64,000 nucleotides of DNA from Membranipora membranacea (Eukaryota; Bryozoa; Gymnolaemata; Cheilostomatida; Membraniporidae). The DNA lies in NCBI GenBank assembly GCA_914767715.1, contig OU612074.1, positions 7,145,501 through 7,209,500 on the forward strand. Reading direction: 5' to 3'. Made by a program: the position numbers and the translations under genes. This document shows positions 1 through 11,485 of this stretch, piece after piece. Positions within the stretch are counted from its first letter, which is position 1, and each line of letters opens with the position of its first letter. The notes under the pieces were generated by a model. That model saw only the letters and a program-made list of their open reading frames with translations. It did no database searches and was not told the DNA's origin.

Positions 1-385
1 GGTATACTAATTCTGACGTCATCAAAAGGGGTTTTGAGAAGCAAGAATTATCATGACTTGTGTTGACAAACAAGCATTTATCTTTACTTTATCGCCTTCT
101 TGATTTGTATAGTAACAGTGTTACTTTGTGTGGCCCTGATCAATTATGATATGATACCATATAATTCTTCATATTCTGAAGCCTAAATAATATACCATAT
201 TGTATGATTGTACGTCAACAAAACTTTTGTGATAGTTGAGAATCATTATCTGTCCTATAATTTGTATGGTCATTTCTCTCTCCTCTTCTCCCGCTTAATA
301 TAGTGTGCCTGAGTACTTGCATTATGTGATGATGTGATTTTTGGGTTTCAGTATTGACAGATTGAACTACGATGTCAGCTTGTAC

Positions 386-2317
386 ATTTTATGGTCAACA
401 ATTAGGAGTTGTCTGCTTCTTATTTTACATTCAACATCAATTTAAGTAATCGAGGCTATATAAGATTATGGGATTAGGGCTGAATTGCAATTATTGATTA
501 AATGTGTAGAGACTGTGTATATATATATTGATTGCGGTTATATTGACTGATTCGCATTGTTGTGTTACCATCAGTTGTGTTTCATTACATAATGTTCTTT
601 TCATTCAGTCATAGTCATAATCTGCACAAAATTTTGGTCAAATAATGCAAAAAACGACAAACCTCAATCCTGGTTGTATGATTATAATGACCGATGAAAT
701 TTGGCACATCCTTGTATTCATTATAACTAGAATATCCTGGCAGGTGGTTGGTAATCAGTATCTGCGTCACTTGATACTCCGCAGTATGAATAATCAACAA
801 ACCAAACCATGACCAATAGAGTGGCCAAAACTAGATACGGATAGCATTGTTGTGATGTAATTTTCTATTGGAATATCTTATATCCTTTGAATCACAAGTC
901 TAAGTTCATTTGCTATAAACAGAATTCGCATGATCGACAGCTACCAGTCCAATATGCTGCATGTATAGGGTGCAACATTTAAATTAAGAAGACAGCATTT
1001 TATAGGATCAAATTTGAAATCTAAAGCTTCTGAAGAATGATCATGACTAGGCTTAATAAACACTTGGTTTATATTTGACAATATTTGACTGAGAATACAT
1101 TCACTGAGGGGTCATATCACTAATTCAAAAGATGTGCCCATCAATCGGCCAAGACATTTCACCCCCTATACCCATGCCTGTCAGACATAACTCATATCAA
1201 AGAGGCAGAAGGGGTTCTATTTACTGCATGTTGGATGTGCAAACACACAGGGGAGCTCTAGTCCCAGTACATGAGGATCTGGCTAGGATTAGTGGTGCGC
1301 CAGTACCAAATCAGGAATGTCTGCCAGCGCCTGGAACTGAACCTGGACCTCAAAGGTCACAAGACCATACCATTAACCAGTACACCGCTCCTGGATCTTT
1401 GGACTTCACAATTTTATAGTACACTCGACTCCGGTCCATCGGAGACTCAGGTGTCTCAGACTGGAATATTGTCAGCCTGATACCATGTAATAGGGCTTTA
1501 CTATTAGGTATGTGGGGATAAACAGCAAGGTGCCACCTCATCATAATATGTTGAATATCAAATACTAGTTATGTATTCACTGTACAGGGATATCTGCATT
1601 CTACAATGAATCAGCAGCAAAAAACTTCTGTAAGCTGAGCAGGTTTGCTCGGCCGCATATCATAGCAATTCACCAAAGTTACAACACAACCACTACCCAC
1701 GTCACTGCAAGGATGAGGTTTATGCCGCCTAATTCCTACTTTTTTGCATATTGTGCAATTGCTTGACAGGTTTTTTATTTGCAGATTATAAATTCTGAAA
1801 AAACATCCGATGCAGCTTATTTACTTTTCTGTTATGCAATGATACAGCAAAGGATATGTTAACCACATAATACATTTTCTGAGACCAGATGTAGCTACGT
1901 GTAGCTCCGACTACGTTTGGTATACTGTGATTAAATGTATGTTGTATGTTTGCTGGGAGGGATGAATGCCAATTATATTCATTTTCTCTTATCAGACCCT
2001 TTGGCTAGCTAGTCTGTAAACACTCTGACAGGAAAGTTTTATTTTCTTCTTTTGATATTTATAAATGACAGCTTTGAATGGGGATGATGAAGACAGAATA
2101 TTCCGATCAACATAACTGATGATCATGATGAGCTATGGAAGTGAGCAAAAGCTGAGCGATGATAACGTATATATAAACAACATCATCAAATGCTTGGCCT
2201 CACCATGATGAAAGGGAACCGTCACCATTCTTACTCATTCTTACCAGCTGGGGACAAATAGCTATGAAAAGCCTGATTTCATCACAATGACCTTTGTCTG
2301 TTTAGAATATGAGAAAA
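386..2317. repeat. X fragment followed by Y-block repeat, copy 1
   Basis: At about 400-430 CAATTAGGAGTTGTCTGC begins an X-type fragment. From about 550 the Y block runs to 2317. The part 986-2317 is almost colinear with 15625-16936, and 551-800 matches 41165-41410 and 45450-45730. No conserved reading frame is shared between copies, so it looks non-coding. Confidence 0.85.
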
Positions 2318-2666
2318 AGGATCATGAGATTACATTGATGGTTCCCCCCTATATCTTTCACTCCCACCCCACCCACTGACAAAAATCACAGGCTATATCA
2401 AAGTCACGTGTCCTTATGGTTTGCAGTTTTGTATACAAGACAATTTCTCAGGCTACATTCTGCATGCTAGTAGGGACAGCCAATGAGATCATTGTCAGAT
2501 ATCTTGGCACTAGTGTAAGATTATAAACAGACATAGTTGATAAAGTTTGAAACATTAAATGTTTTTTTTATGCTGAAGTAAGTACACTTAGCAACGCATA
2601 ATACTAATATTAAATAGTAATTAAACTGCAACACAATTTTTGACATTGGTCTTTTGTTTTTGTAGG
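2318..2666. other. Upstream flank of gene 1
   Basis: AT-rich, ending in a polypyrimidine tract and TAG (2663-2665) just before exon 1. This suggests a 5' UTR intron and a non-coding first exon further upstream, which I could not locate. Confidence 0.4.
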
Positions 2667-2684
2667 ATGTATAATTTGTTTGAA

Positions 2685-3014
2685 ATGCAGTGCATTGTGT
2701 CCGTTTTGATGATTCTGCTTGGCACAGCATCATCTCAGAAAACTCAGCACCACTGTGAGGGAACCAACACCGAGGCTGCAGGACTGAGTGGAACGGTAGA
2801 GTTTGATGGAGACTGAGACTTTCCGGTACATTATCCATCCCTGGCATCAGAAACGGTAGCAGCTGTGACAGTTCTAAGCAACTTATCATCAATGGTAAAA
2901 CCTTCTGTGTGGATCAATCTGTGACAGACACTCTGATAGACGCAACTGATGAGGATCAGCTAGAGTTTAGTTCTGCCGTTGGAGCATCTCCCTTTAGGCT
3001 CAACTATTATAAAG
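2685..3014 (+). pseudogene. Gene 1 exon 1: signal peptide and four-Cys CUB-like domain, frameshifted
   Basis: ATG at 2685 opens a hydrophobic leader (MQCIVSVLMILLGTASSQ) aligning with gene 2 exon 1; an in-frame ATG lies at 2667, just after a TTTTTGTAG acceptor-like site. It continues HHCEG, TEAAGLSG, then stops at 2814-2816. In a shifted frame the rest is open to the donor after TATAAAG (GT at 3015). Alignment with genes 2 and 3 fits a 7-base deletion near 2811-2816 that removes the second of four conserved cysteines, plus a few lost residues after it. Confidence 0.8.
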
Positions 3015-3618
3015 GTTGGTGATAGGAATTTGTTCAAGGAGTGACAAAAAAATACTTCATAAACATCTATACTCTGTCATTCTGCTTAACATCTTTGAGT
3101 TAATATCTCAAAATAATTTTTTAGAGATGTAGATGAACCCAAATAGTAAGATCAGAATGAACTATGATCAGTAACAAATCCTGATCATTCAATCCTTAGT
3201 TTGATAAAATAAGGTCTCAACCTGGTGAGGCACATCTTAAAAAATCATAAATGATCGAGAATTTCACATCCCATGGTAATGGGTAACTTTTTATCAATGG
3301 AGAGAGGCTACAATTTGCAACGTAAGACATAGCTCATCAATTCTCATTTCAGTCCAACCACTATATTGACTTCATAATTTTAATGGTAACTCATTGTTCT
3401 GATGTCCCAACACAAAAAACCTATAACAGCCTGGATCACCATTATCAACAAAATATAATATCCATATCTGATCAAATCTTGAGCCAATGGTTTTGTCAAC
3501 ATACAGTGAGCTTTATAGTTATGTTCACTCGCATCTCACGTACTATCAAAAATTATCTTATATGTTATCATTCACAACTGTCTCTTACTTTAACACTAAC
3601 ATCATACTCTTTTGATAG
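3015..3618 (+). other. Gene 1 intron 1
   Basis: GT at 3015 and AG at 3617-3618. AT-rich; I see no repeat family or exon in it. Gene 2's intron at the same position is of similar size (410 bases). Confidence 0.7.
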
Positions 3619-3972
3619 TATTCAAGATGACAGATTCACCTGAAATCAGAATCAACTACTATAGGCCTAAGGGGCCACAATACTATGATGGTGTGATATC
3701 CAGTGAAGATTACCCGGGGACTTCAGACGCTGAATTTCCAATCGATGGATACTTGTACAACATACCCAAATCATGTTATCTGACTTTCTCACTCCTTTCT
3801 GATGCGAGCAAGATTCCTACAGATAGCGAAATTGCGATTTATGACAAAGGCGATAAAGCTGTGAAGTTCCTCCAGAGCCTATCAACACCTTTCAGTCTGA
3901 ATAAATATGAGCAGCGCAAAGAAATTAGTATTGATGCTGAGCCTACAGCAGTATTCCTTCTTAGATTTGAAG
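3619..3972 (+). CDS. Gene 1 exon 2: second CUB-like domain
   Basis: 354 bases (118 codons), phase 1-1. It reads VFKMTDSPEIRINYYRP, then YYDGVISSEDYP, YLYNIPKSCYLTFSLLSDA, and ends in FLLRFEG. The pattern (G-V-I-S-S..Y-P near the start, alternating hydrophobic strands, closing F-L-L-x-F) is CUB-like, but the disulfide cysteines are missing and only one Cys remains. It matches gene 2 exon 2 more closely than gene 3 exon 2, especially at DGVISS, YLYN-P and YLTF-L-SDA. Confidence 0.8.
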
Positions 3973-5237
3973 GTAAGCTTAGCAACATATTATAAGTCTT
4001 CAAAAACCGCGTAAAGACCAAAGCATTTAAAAGCCCATGGTTAGTGGTTAATGCTACGGAAGCTGTGGATGATTTTGTTCAGTCGGAATATTCAAAGCTC
4101 TTTTATGTATAATTATGGATATTGTTAAATGTTGTGCCCTCCTGCTAAAGTATGAGCAAGATCTGAGCTGAAGCGTAGTCCTTGAAGGACAATAGAATTG
4201 TCGGACAAAAAAATTTCCTATGTATACAGACTACAGCTAGTCCTTGGTTCTTGACATAGGGTAATAAAAAAGGCTCTTTGGGACTTTTAGTTAAAATTTT
4301 GACCCTTGAGAAATACTCTCACAGTTTCCCTGTCATCATATAATTACCAGGTCTCAATGTCATTCTGAGCAGAGTTATGAAAAGATTTACCTTGAAAGGG
4401 GCTTCTGCGAGTATACCAGCCTTATGAATGGATTCTCCATATCATTTTACATATACAGATTCAAGTTTAAAATCTTTGACCATCCTGTGAGAAACAACGA
4501 CCTGGAAGAGGGGCTGATTTTAATGGTTTTAAAACATATTTTAGAAACCCTCTTTCGGAAAACATTATAGCTGACCCAAGATTTCCACTTGTCTACAACA
4601 AGATAGAAATATAGTTTTATCTGGTTCTGCCTCCTAATGAAATCCTTTTACAGCTAATCAAAAGTCATCATAGACTTAATAATAAATAATATTATTAAGT
4701 CTATGATACATAAATATAAAGATCACTATTAGAAGATGATGGAGGGGTTCGCAATAGGTTGTGGAATCTCTAGGTTTTTAATGAAATCTTAGCCTGATTA
4801 TTACATATACAGCTCAAATCTTAGCCATATAGTTCACAATTGATTCTTGAACGATATAACATTGCAGCTATCTTGCAACAATCTCTGAACTTTGACGCCA
4901 TCAGACTTCTGAGATTGGCCTTGCAACACTTGGTCTTGAGACTCCAAAGACTGCAGAGATTTGTGTGGTTCAGAATTGCAGAACTGTTGCAAGACCTTGC
5001 CAGACCCGAAATCTTGCAACTTACCTGTAATTTGACACCAGGCTTTATCAATATTAGCTATGATACACTCACACCCCCCCCCGAATTCTCACATCATTCA
5101 AGGATTCCTCACTATCCACTCAGAATAATCATAGAAGAGAATCCTCTGATCTCAACACCAAACTTTTATAGTCTAAATATGCTATTCCTTGGCTAATTAT
5201 TTGAGAATTTAGCTCACACACTATGTCATATTTACAG
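3973..5237 (+). other. Gene 1 intron 2
   Basis: GT at 3973, AG at 5236-5237 after TTTAC. It holds a 16-base perfect hairpin at 4668-4706. At about 4840-5035 the word CTTGCAAC and close variants recur and give an accidental 118-codon reading frame. No exon of the family was found. Confidence 0.65.
4668..4706. repeat. Short perfect hairpin
   Basis: Arms 4668-4683 (TCATAGACTTAATAAT) and 4691-4706 are exact reverse complements around a 7-base loop. Intronic; possibly the remnant of a small foldback element. Confidence 0.7.
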
Positions 5238-5504
5238 TCGTCACATGTGATATGAAGTCAATCCCCGTAGTGGATAATGGCAAGTCAACAATCACTAAAC
5301 AACCAGCAAAGGGTGAACTGATCCTGCCAGGGACTGTGTCCGTCGAGTATACCTGTAATACTGGTTATATACTCTCCGAACAAGAACACAATAAATCAGA
5401 CTGTGCTTACAAGCATGTGGCTCGAGAAGGAAGGCCAGAGGATGAGAAGACTAACCTCACTACTGCTACGTGGACCAATGCTGACAAAATTAAGTGTCAG
5501 GGAG
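5238..5504 (+). CDS. Gene 1 exon 3: CCP (sushi) domain
   Basis: 267 bases (89 codons), phase 1-1. Begins VVTCDMKSIPVVDNG and has the CCP order of four cysteines (TCD, YTCNTGY, DCAY, IKCQG) with a Trp (ATWTN) before the last. The linker between Cys3 and Trp is longer than in a typical CCP of about 60 residues. The sequence is very close to gene 3 exon 3 (ELILPGTVSV is identical), unlike the two exons before it. Confidence 0.88.
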
Positions 5505-5563
5505 GTGAGTTATCTTTATGACAGTGAATATTGGAACAGCCTATCTAATTATGGATAACTTGG

Positions 5564-6099
5564 TTAAAGACTTTGTTTTAGGCTGCTCTTTTGTATCACA
5601 TCTTATTCTCCATATTTTATTCTATCATGTGAGCGATTTTCAGCTTTAGAATCCAAATATTGAGGAAGTTATGGCCTCTCAAACTTCCAAGGTGACGGCA
5701 ATTTATCGGCAGTAAAAATCAGCCGGCAATCCTTAGGGTACGTCACAGCTAGCTAACCTAGTTGGTCCAAGTGGCATGATGGTAGCGTCGTCGACTAAAG
5801 GTATAGGGACCCGGGTTCGATTCCCACCCAGGTCTGAATTTTGATCATCAATTATTGTGATTATTAGTGTATTAACTAATAACTCATAATGTCTATGTCA
5901 CATGTCTATGATTGTGACATACCCCAGGGGAAACATCCGCTTATTCCCAATGCCGATTGAAGGCAATCACCTTGAAAGTTTGAGAGGCCATAACTTCCTC
6001 AATATTTGGATTCTAAAGCTGAAAATCGCTCACATGATAGAATAAAATATGGAGAATAAGATGTGATACAAAAGAGCAGCCTCAAACAAAGTCTTTAAA
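5564..6099. mobile_element. Foldback element with tRNA-like core
   Basis: Terminal inverted repeats of about 150 bases: left about 5564-5713 (TTAAAGACTTTGTTTTAGGC) and right about 5951-6099, ending in CAAACAAAGTCTTTAA. Between them at about 5764-5836 is a tRNA-like stretch with a box A (TGGCATGATGGTAGCG) and a box B (GGGTTCGATTCCC). No coding capacity, so non-autonomous. Gene 3's equivalent intron seems to lack it. Confidence 0.85.
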
Positions 6100-6699
6100 C
6101 TAAGATTGATCACAAGCACAGTCCAATATCTATGATCAAAATCCAATGTAACAGCATAATCAAAAGATTTTTTATTTCGTTGTTGTTGCAATTATGAAAA
6201 CAAGAGAAGAGTTGAGTTTATCAAGCCTTTACTGATACTGCTACCTCAGATGTGATTCTTACCATCACTATCAGTTGGTCTAGTTTAAGTTATCATCCCA
6301 CTTTCAATGCGACAAATATTGCAATTTTCAGAATATAATTGCTGTCAAAACTTCAACAGTTTTGGTTGGTCATGAAATTATTGTGGAATGATGTCACCAT
6401 GTCACACATCCCCACAGGCCCACATCATCAAATCCTGCTGACTGAAATTACTCCGTTTATGATACATACTTCTTGCTATGCTATCAAGCAAGCATTTGTA
6501 TTTGTGTGTAAAATGGATCCTCATCCCTGTCGAAAGGCATAATACTTGTGCCTCGAGTCAAGGTTATACTGGTCGTATGCATGGTATATCTAACTTGATG
6601 TGATGTACAACCTAATTGATAGTAGACTAATAACGTATGCTAAGAAAAAGAGAATGTGTATTTAACCGTTGTTTGCATCATATTAAATATAACTATTCG

Positions 6700-7335
6700 C
6701 CTATTTATAGCGTAAAACATAATTGGCACATCCCATTCACTCTCACTCTTATCTCTCAGGGATAGAGTGTGTAATTTGAAAACATGATTTTTCTTTTATC
6801 TATTATCTATTGATATTACTATTCATTATCAATTTACATTATGTATTTTCTTATATCTTATTATTATTTGTTGTTTTAATTATATAATCAATGATACCAA
6901 TTCTAATTAATTCTTAACAATTAAAAAAAAAGGTTGCCAATAATTGAGTGTCTCACTAATTAATAAAACATAGTTAATTATCATCTGGTGATGCTTGTTA
7001 TCAAGAAGCATCTTATCGTTTGACTAAAAGTCAAATTACCAATACTATAATCTATGGTTCAGTCTATTTTACCTGATGATCTAAGACCCACAAGTAACAA
7101 GTAACTAAACAACGATTTTATTCTGGATATCCTCTATGTATGCTGTGACAATCACTAAAAGCTCCCAAACACTCTTTTTTTGTCCCGCCCTGTTGTCAAG
7201 TGGTGGCTGGTGTGGTCGTAGAACCTATGGATGTTGTCAAGTAATGTTGTAATATATGAAACCAAAGCGTAAGCCAACCTAAGACTGCTGGTTATAACCC
7301 TCTTGGCATGAGGTTCAACAGTAAGTCTCTATTAC
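6700..7335. repeat. Intronic segment shared with gene 3
   Basis: An AT-rich tract (about 6780-6960) is followed by a stretch with GTTGTCAAGTGGTGGCTG and CTATGGATGTTGTCAAG. The same order recurs at about 58600-59360 in gene 3. It marks the two introns as copies of one ancestor; I cannot tell whether it is also constrained. Confidence 0.7.
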
Positions 7336-8569
7336 CTCAAATCTCCTTCAATACCCCCGCAGCTACTTTATATCTGCTCAATTACCTCTGCAATCGTATA
7401 TTTCAGCCACTTCCCTAGTGTGAGAAATCTGCACAGCTTAGATTGGTGGGTGAAAGCTATGATTTCCAATCGCTGATCATCGGATTATTGTGGTAGTTAA
7501 ATGACCTTATTAGAAATATCCAGATAACTCCTTTATCTGGACATCCCTACATAAACGGGCTAGGTGTCAAACCCCGAATGGCATTCATTTCTTATGTATG
7601 ACCATCGTCTGCCAATAATTACCTGCTCTCATCAATTTCTGTTTTGATAGTGGGTTACAATATACATTCAACCAGATTTCACTGTCAATTCCATCATTCA
7701 AACAAATTGAACCTGAGGGCGTAGTATTTAGAATTGATCTAGGTAGTTTATTCTAACAAAGTGTTTGTTGAGTGTATAATTTAACTATAGGGGGCAAATT
7801 TAAATTGGTTTTTCTGTAACAATCTGAACAACTTGTAAGAACACCCACAGACCATGGCAATAAATAGTCCTGCAGCAATAACTGTTGTAATTAAAGACTG
7901 ACCAAAGACCAATGCATGTTATAGTCAGGCAGTTACTTATGAAAAAATGCTCTACTTGACAAACTATATTGATGGTGGAAAAAGTGAGTCTCATAGGGTA
8001 AAGTAACTCCCATTCTCTGCATTATGATCACAGCCTCCTCCCGGAATTGCAATACATGAAAAAAAAAACACTTCCAGGGGACTGACAGCATAATTCAGAG
8101 AATGACAGTTACCTTAACTTATGGGATTTTAAATTAACCAACACTGCCCAGTTTTCTGAAACTTAGACAATCAAATTTACTTGAGCTGTGGCAATTAGGC
8201 AAGTTTCCTAGCAAAACACAATAAAAAGAGGTCATCATCGATATCAGAGCAGACCTCTGAATGGTTTTTCGCAAATGTGGTTAAATAAGAAAGGATTTTT
8301 GGATGAATTCATAAATAATACCCAGAATAGCTCTGAATTTTTTGCTGTAAAAAAACTCACACAACGATAGCAGTACTAGACTATAAAATGCCTTTGTGTG
8401 TGGCTTTAAAAGAGATTTGAAGTCAACATATTTTAAGGATTACGATGTATAAGCATTTACGGTTATCTCAAAGTTTATATTATGAATCCCAGGAACCCTT
8501 TTAGCATGGTTACAACCGTAAGATTTTTAAACCCACAATGCTGAGGAATTTTTCCTGTATTTTTTCTAG

Positions 8570-8791
8570 CTTTGTGCGGTCCTATTCCGGACCAATACTA
8601 CATAAGTCATTCTAATCTCACCAAAGTCTCAAATTCTGCATCAAAGGACACATACCGCTATGGGGATAAAGTGACATTATCATGTAACACCGGCTATTCA
8701 CTATCAACCCAAAGTTTGATCCGCTACACCATTCAATGTCAGATGGATGGCACATGGAGTACTGAAGATGGTGTACCACAGTGTAAACTAG
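8570..8791 (+). CDS. Gene 1 proximal cassette: CCP domain
   Basis: 222 bases (74 codons), phase 1-1, acceptor TTTTTCTAG and donor GTAAAATT. Reads ALCGPIPDQYYISHSNLTK, RYGDKVTLSCNTGY, IQCQMDGTWSTEDG, QCKL: four cysteines and the Trp of a full CCP. N-glycosylation sequon at NLT. Open throughout, whereas its gene 3 counterpart has a stop. Confidence 0.88.
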
Positions 8792-8997
8792 GTAAAATTT
8801 CCTCAGAACTAAATTTTCATGTCTGATATGTTAACTTTAAATGCAAATTCCAGCCAAAATCACCACGCAACACAACTGAGGCCCTGCTGTTTTTGATATA
8901 ATGGTGTAAATAAATACGTTGTTATGATCTGTGTCCTAAAATGCTCAATATCCAGCTGTGTATTCCAGCAATCAGATACATAATATCCTTCTTTCAG

Positions 8998-9094
8998 CTC
9001 TCTGGGTGATAACTATTAGTGTGGTTGCTGCAGCAGTTTGAATTTCTGTGGCATCAGGAATTTTGTTCTGGATCTTTAAAAAAAGAGACCCTGG
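8998..9094 (+). pseudogene. Gene 1 proximal cassette: TM exon with in-frame stop
   Basis: 97 bases, phase 1 to 2, the same length as three other TM exons here. After the acceptor CTTTCAG it reads ALWVITISVVAAAV, then TGA at 9039-9041, then ISVASGILFWIFKKRDP, a classic TM segment with a basic stop-transfer. Apart from the TGA the exon and donor (GG/GTAGGG) are intact. Used as is, it would end the protein inside the membrane segment. Confidence 0.85.
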
Positions 9095-9498
9095 GTAGGG
9101 GAGTATGCACTTACGATTATTGGTATGAGGTTTTGTTCACTCTAAGAGTTTGCTCTTTTATCTACTATTACTTTTGATTGTCATTATGACTCAGTAAAAT
9201 AAAGAACTTCCCCTAACTAATATGTTGAATTGATGATAATTTTTGATAATTGGTACTCGCTACATTGCATCAAGAGATCTCATGTGGTAGTAGCTTTTCA
9301 GACCACTGTTATAGCCCACAATGTCGTGTTTGGGTAGCCAATGTCATAATACAATCTTTTAAATTCATTTTGCGAGCAAGCCTCAAATGAGGTAAAAATA
9401 ATATTTCTTTCATCCTGGCTTGTGCTGAGAATTATTTTATGTAAAGCTTATTAGAATATTTTACAGAATTCATAACATTGGTAAAAACTTTGTTTTAG

Positions 9499-9685
9499 AT
9501 ACGATAAACAGTCTACATCTGAAGGCAACAAAGAATTTCTAGGTGTAACAGTTCAAGCATCCGATGTTGAGAGTGATTGTGTATGTGTGCAATCAGGAAC
9601 ACGTGTTTGTCGGAAGACTAGGCTGAAAGATCTCCATGACAAAAATGAGCCATTGATGTTGAACAATTTGCCATATAAAAGTTGA
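9499..9685 (+). CDS. Gene 1 proximal cassette: cytoplasmic tail
   Basis: Acceptor TTGTTTTAG; completes a Gly codon, then encodes about 61 residues (YDKQSTSEGNKEF ... NEPLMLNNLPYKS) to TGA at 9683-9685. Hydrophilic and the longest tail in the cluster. About 55 bases of its second half, with several Cys codons, have no counterpart in the gene 3 copy. No canonical ITIM or ITAM is visible. Expression depends on the stop-bearing TM exon upstream. Confidence 0.6.
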
Positions 9686-10421
9686 AAGTGCGCCGTGTTT
9701 CTTTAATAGCTGTTTTCTGTGTCTTGTGCTTTCAAATACATTTGAAAAAATGTATAGCCAAGACCTGAGTGTGTCAGTTCATTAACCGCAACTATCTGCT
9801 GTTTTCAAGATAAGCATCAGGTTTGGTATAGTTTGAGAAAGGTTATTGTGAGCAGAAAATGCTGGAATTTAAAGGGAGTGTGTGGGTACATGTCATTTAA
9901 AGGTGTAGCAGCAGTGTAAAAAACGCCATCAATACCTTTCAGACTCTTGCAATAGGTTATGTTCTCAGGTCTTCTCTGTAGTTCGGGCTTTGGCTGACTT
10001 AGTCAAAAATCTGCCCGTTCAAATTTACATAATCGATTCAATCCTAACTTACTACAGCTTTTAATCAGGGTGCAGGATATCACAGAGAAACGAAACCTCT
10101 GATCACCTTTAATTTAACCCTTGTACAGTATTTATATATTTATATATTTATATATATATTTATATATTTATTTATATATTCATTTATTTACTTATTTACT
10201 TATATACTTATTTAGTTACTTATTTATTTATCCACTATATTCACTTTATTAGCTGTATTAATAAATCAAGCATATTGTAGATCGCCCTGAAAAAATAGGT
10301 CCTCTATAGCTTATGCTCAATGCTTATACCATAGCCCCAATCCTGTGCATTTTTATCGGAATTTGCTAGATTTGTATAGTCAACATGTCAATGATAGACT
10401 TCCTTTTCTTCTTTTTTTTAG
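9686..10421 (+). other. Gene 1 segment between the two 3' cassettes
   Basis: The stretch 9790-10110 matches about 61660-62120 in gene 3 (for example AATCAGGGTGCAGG). It contains a TA/TTTA microsatellite at about 10127-10220. No exon was seen. Confidence 0.6.
10127..10220. repeat. TATATTTA microsatellite
   Basis: Simple repeat of TATATTTA/TTTA units. A shorter TTTA tract sits at the matching place in gene 3 (62146-62182). Confidence 0.85.
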
Positions 10422-10628
10422 TACCATGTGATGCGGTTCCAGAAAAATACTATATTAGTCATTCCAATCTCACTGATGTTTCAAATGACAAGCATCGCTA
10501 CGGAGATAAAGTAACACTGTCATGTGATACTGGCTATGTACTATCAACTAGAAGACCGATCCACACCATTCAATGTCAGACAGATGGCTCCTGGGGTAGT
10601 GAATATGGGGTACCTCATTGTAAACGAG
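10422..10628 (+). CDS. Gene 1 distal cassette: CCP domain
   Basis: 207 bases (69 codons), phase 1-1, acceptor CTTTTTTTTAG. Reads VPCDAVPEKYYISHSNLTD, RYGDKVTLSCDTGY, IQCQTDGSWGSE, HCKRG: a complete CCP closely related to the proximal one at 8570. The two exons are clearly a local duplication. Nearly identical to gene 3's 62595-62801. Confidence 0.88.
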
Positions 10629-11166
10629 GTAAAAATAACCTGAATCACTTGGTCTAGCTAGGCTAATGAGTTTTCTTGAAATAATGGGTTGGTTAAAAGG
10701 TATAAGGTATAAGAAATTAGTATTAGGTAAAAGGTGCCATTGCTCTCGGTGGAATCATTAGACTTTGTCTTACGCGTAGACATGGAACTGTAAGCTTAAA
10801 AAAACATGCTATTACTTTTGTAACTATCAAGCTAGTCAAACAGAGTAAGCTGGTAAGCATCTTTTAGTCAATACCATTGTCTAAAATGTTAATATCAAGG
10901 GTGCTAACCACAAGAAAAGAAGGTGGCAAGGTTGTTCTGAGCGCTTGGCCACATAAGGTCATTTGCTTGAGTCTCACTGTAACTTATTACTGGGGTTTGT
11001 TATTCCTTAGGTGTGCTCCAATTTGCTGTCATACAGATATGGTGCAGACATAGCAGGTTAACCATTGAGGCAGCCGTTACTAATACTTCCGGATGTGACA
11101 GGGACTCCTTGATTTTATCTAACCTATCACCAATCTTGCTCAACAATACTGTAATTCTTGTTTCAG

Positions 11167-11263
11167 CTGGATGGGTGATAGCTCTAATTGTGATTGCTGT
11201 TATAATTTGTATTGTTGCTGTGTCCGCAACTGTGTTCTTTGTCATCAAGAACGGAAAATCTGG
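11167..11263 (+). CDS. Gene 1 distal cassette: TM exon
   Basis: 97 bases, phase 1 to 2, acceptor GTTTCAG and donor GTGAGT. Reads AGWVIALIVIAVIICIVAVS followed by ATVFFVIKNGKSG: one uninterrupted hydrophobic helix and a basic cytosolic edge. No stop. Confidence 0.88.
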
Positions 11264-11485
11264 GTGAGTGTGGGAGTTTTTTTCTCTCTATACGCTAGGT
11301 CTTATTTGTCCATAATATTTAAACTTGCCCTCAGGAGACTTGTGCTGAGAAGATAAGATATACCTTTGCCCACCGCAGCATGTTTACTTCTATATTTATA
11401 GTAGACAATTTTACGCTAATTTGTGCCAGCATTCTAGTTTCTCCATGACATCAGTAGAGTTGTAAAATAATCTCTTTTGTTTTAG

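Larger units (their letters stand above)
5505..8569 (+). other. Gene 1 intron 3
   Basis: About 3.1 kb. Contains the foldback element 5564-6099 and an AT-rich tract near 6700-6960. A segment at about 7180-7330 is nearly the same as 59205-59355 in gene 3's matching intron. No CCP exon was seen between these. Confidence 0.6.

Noticed and set aside
4840-5196. 118-codon plus-strand frame rich in Leu/Gln/Arg
   Set aside because: Intronic, built from repeats of CTTGCAAC; also open on the other strand; no family match.
5764-5836. Possible functional tRNA gene
   Set aside because: Box A and box B are present but I cannot build the acceptor and anticodon stems, and it sits in the middle of a foldback element.
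11013-11166. Upstream part of the open frame leading into the gene 1 distal TM exon
   Set aside because: The gene 3 copy has stops and indels in it, and a clean acceptor sits right at 11166; it is intron.
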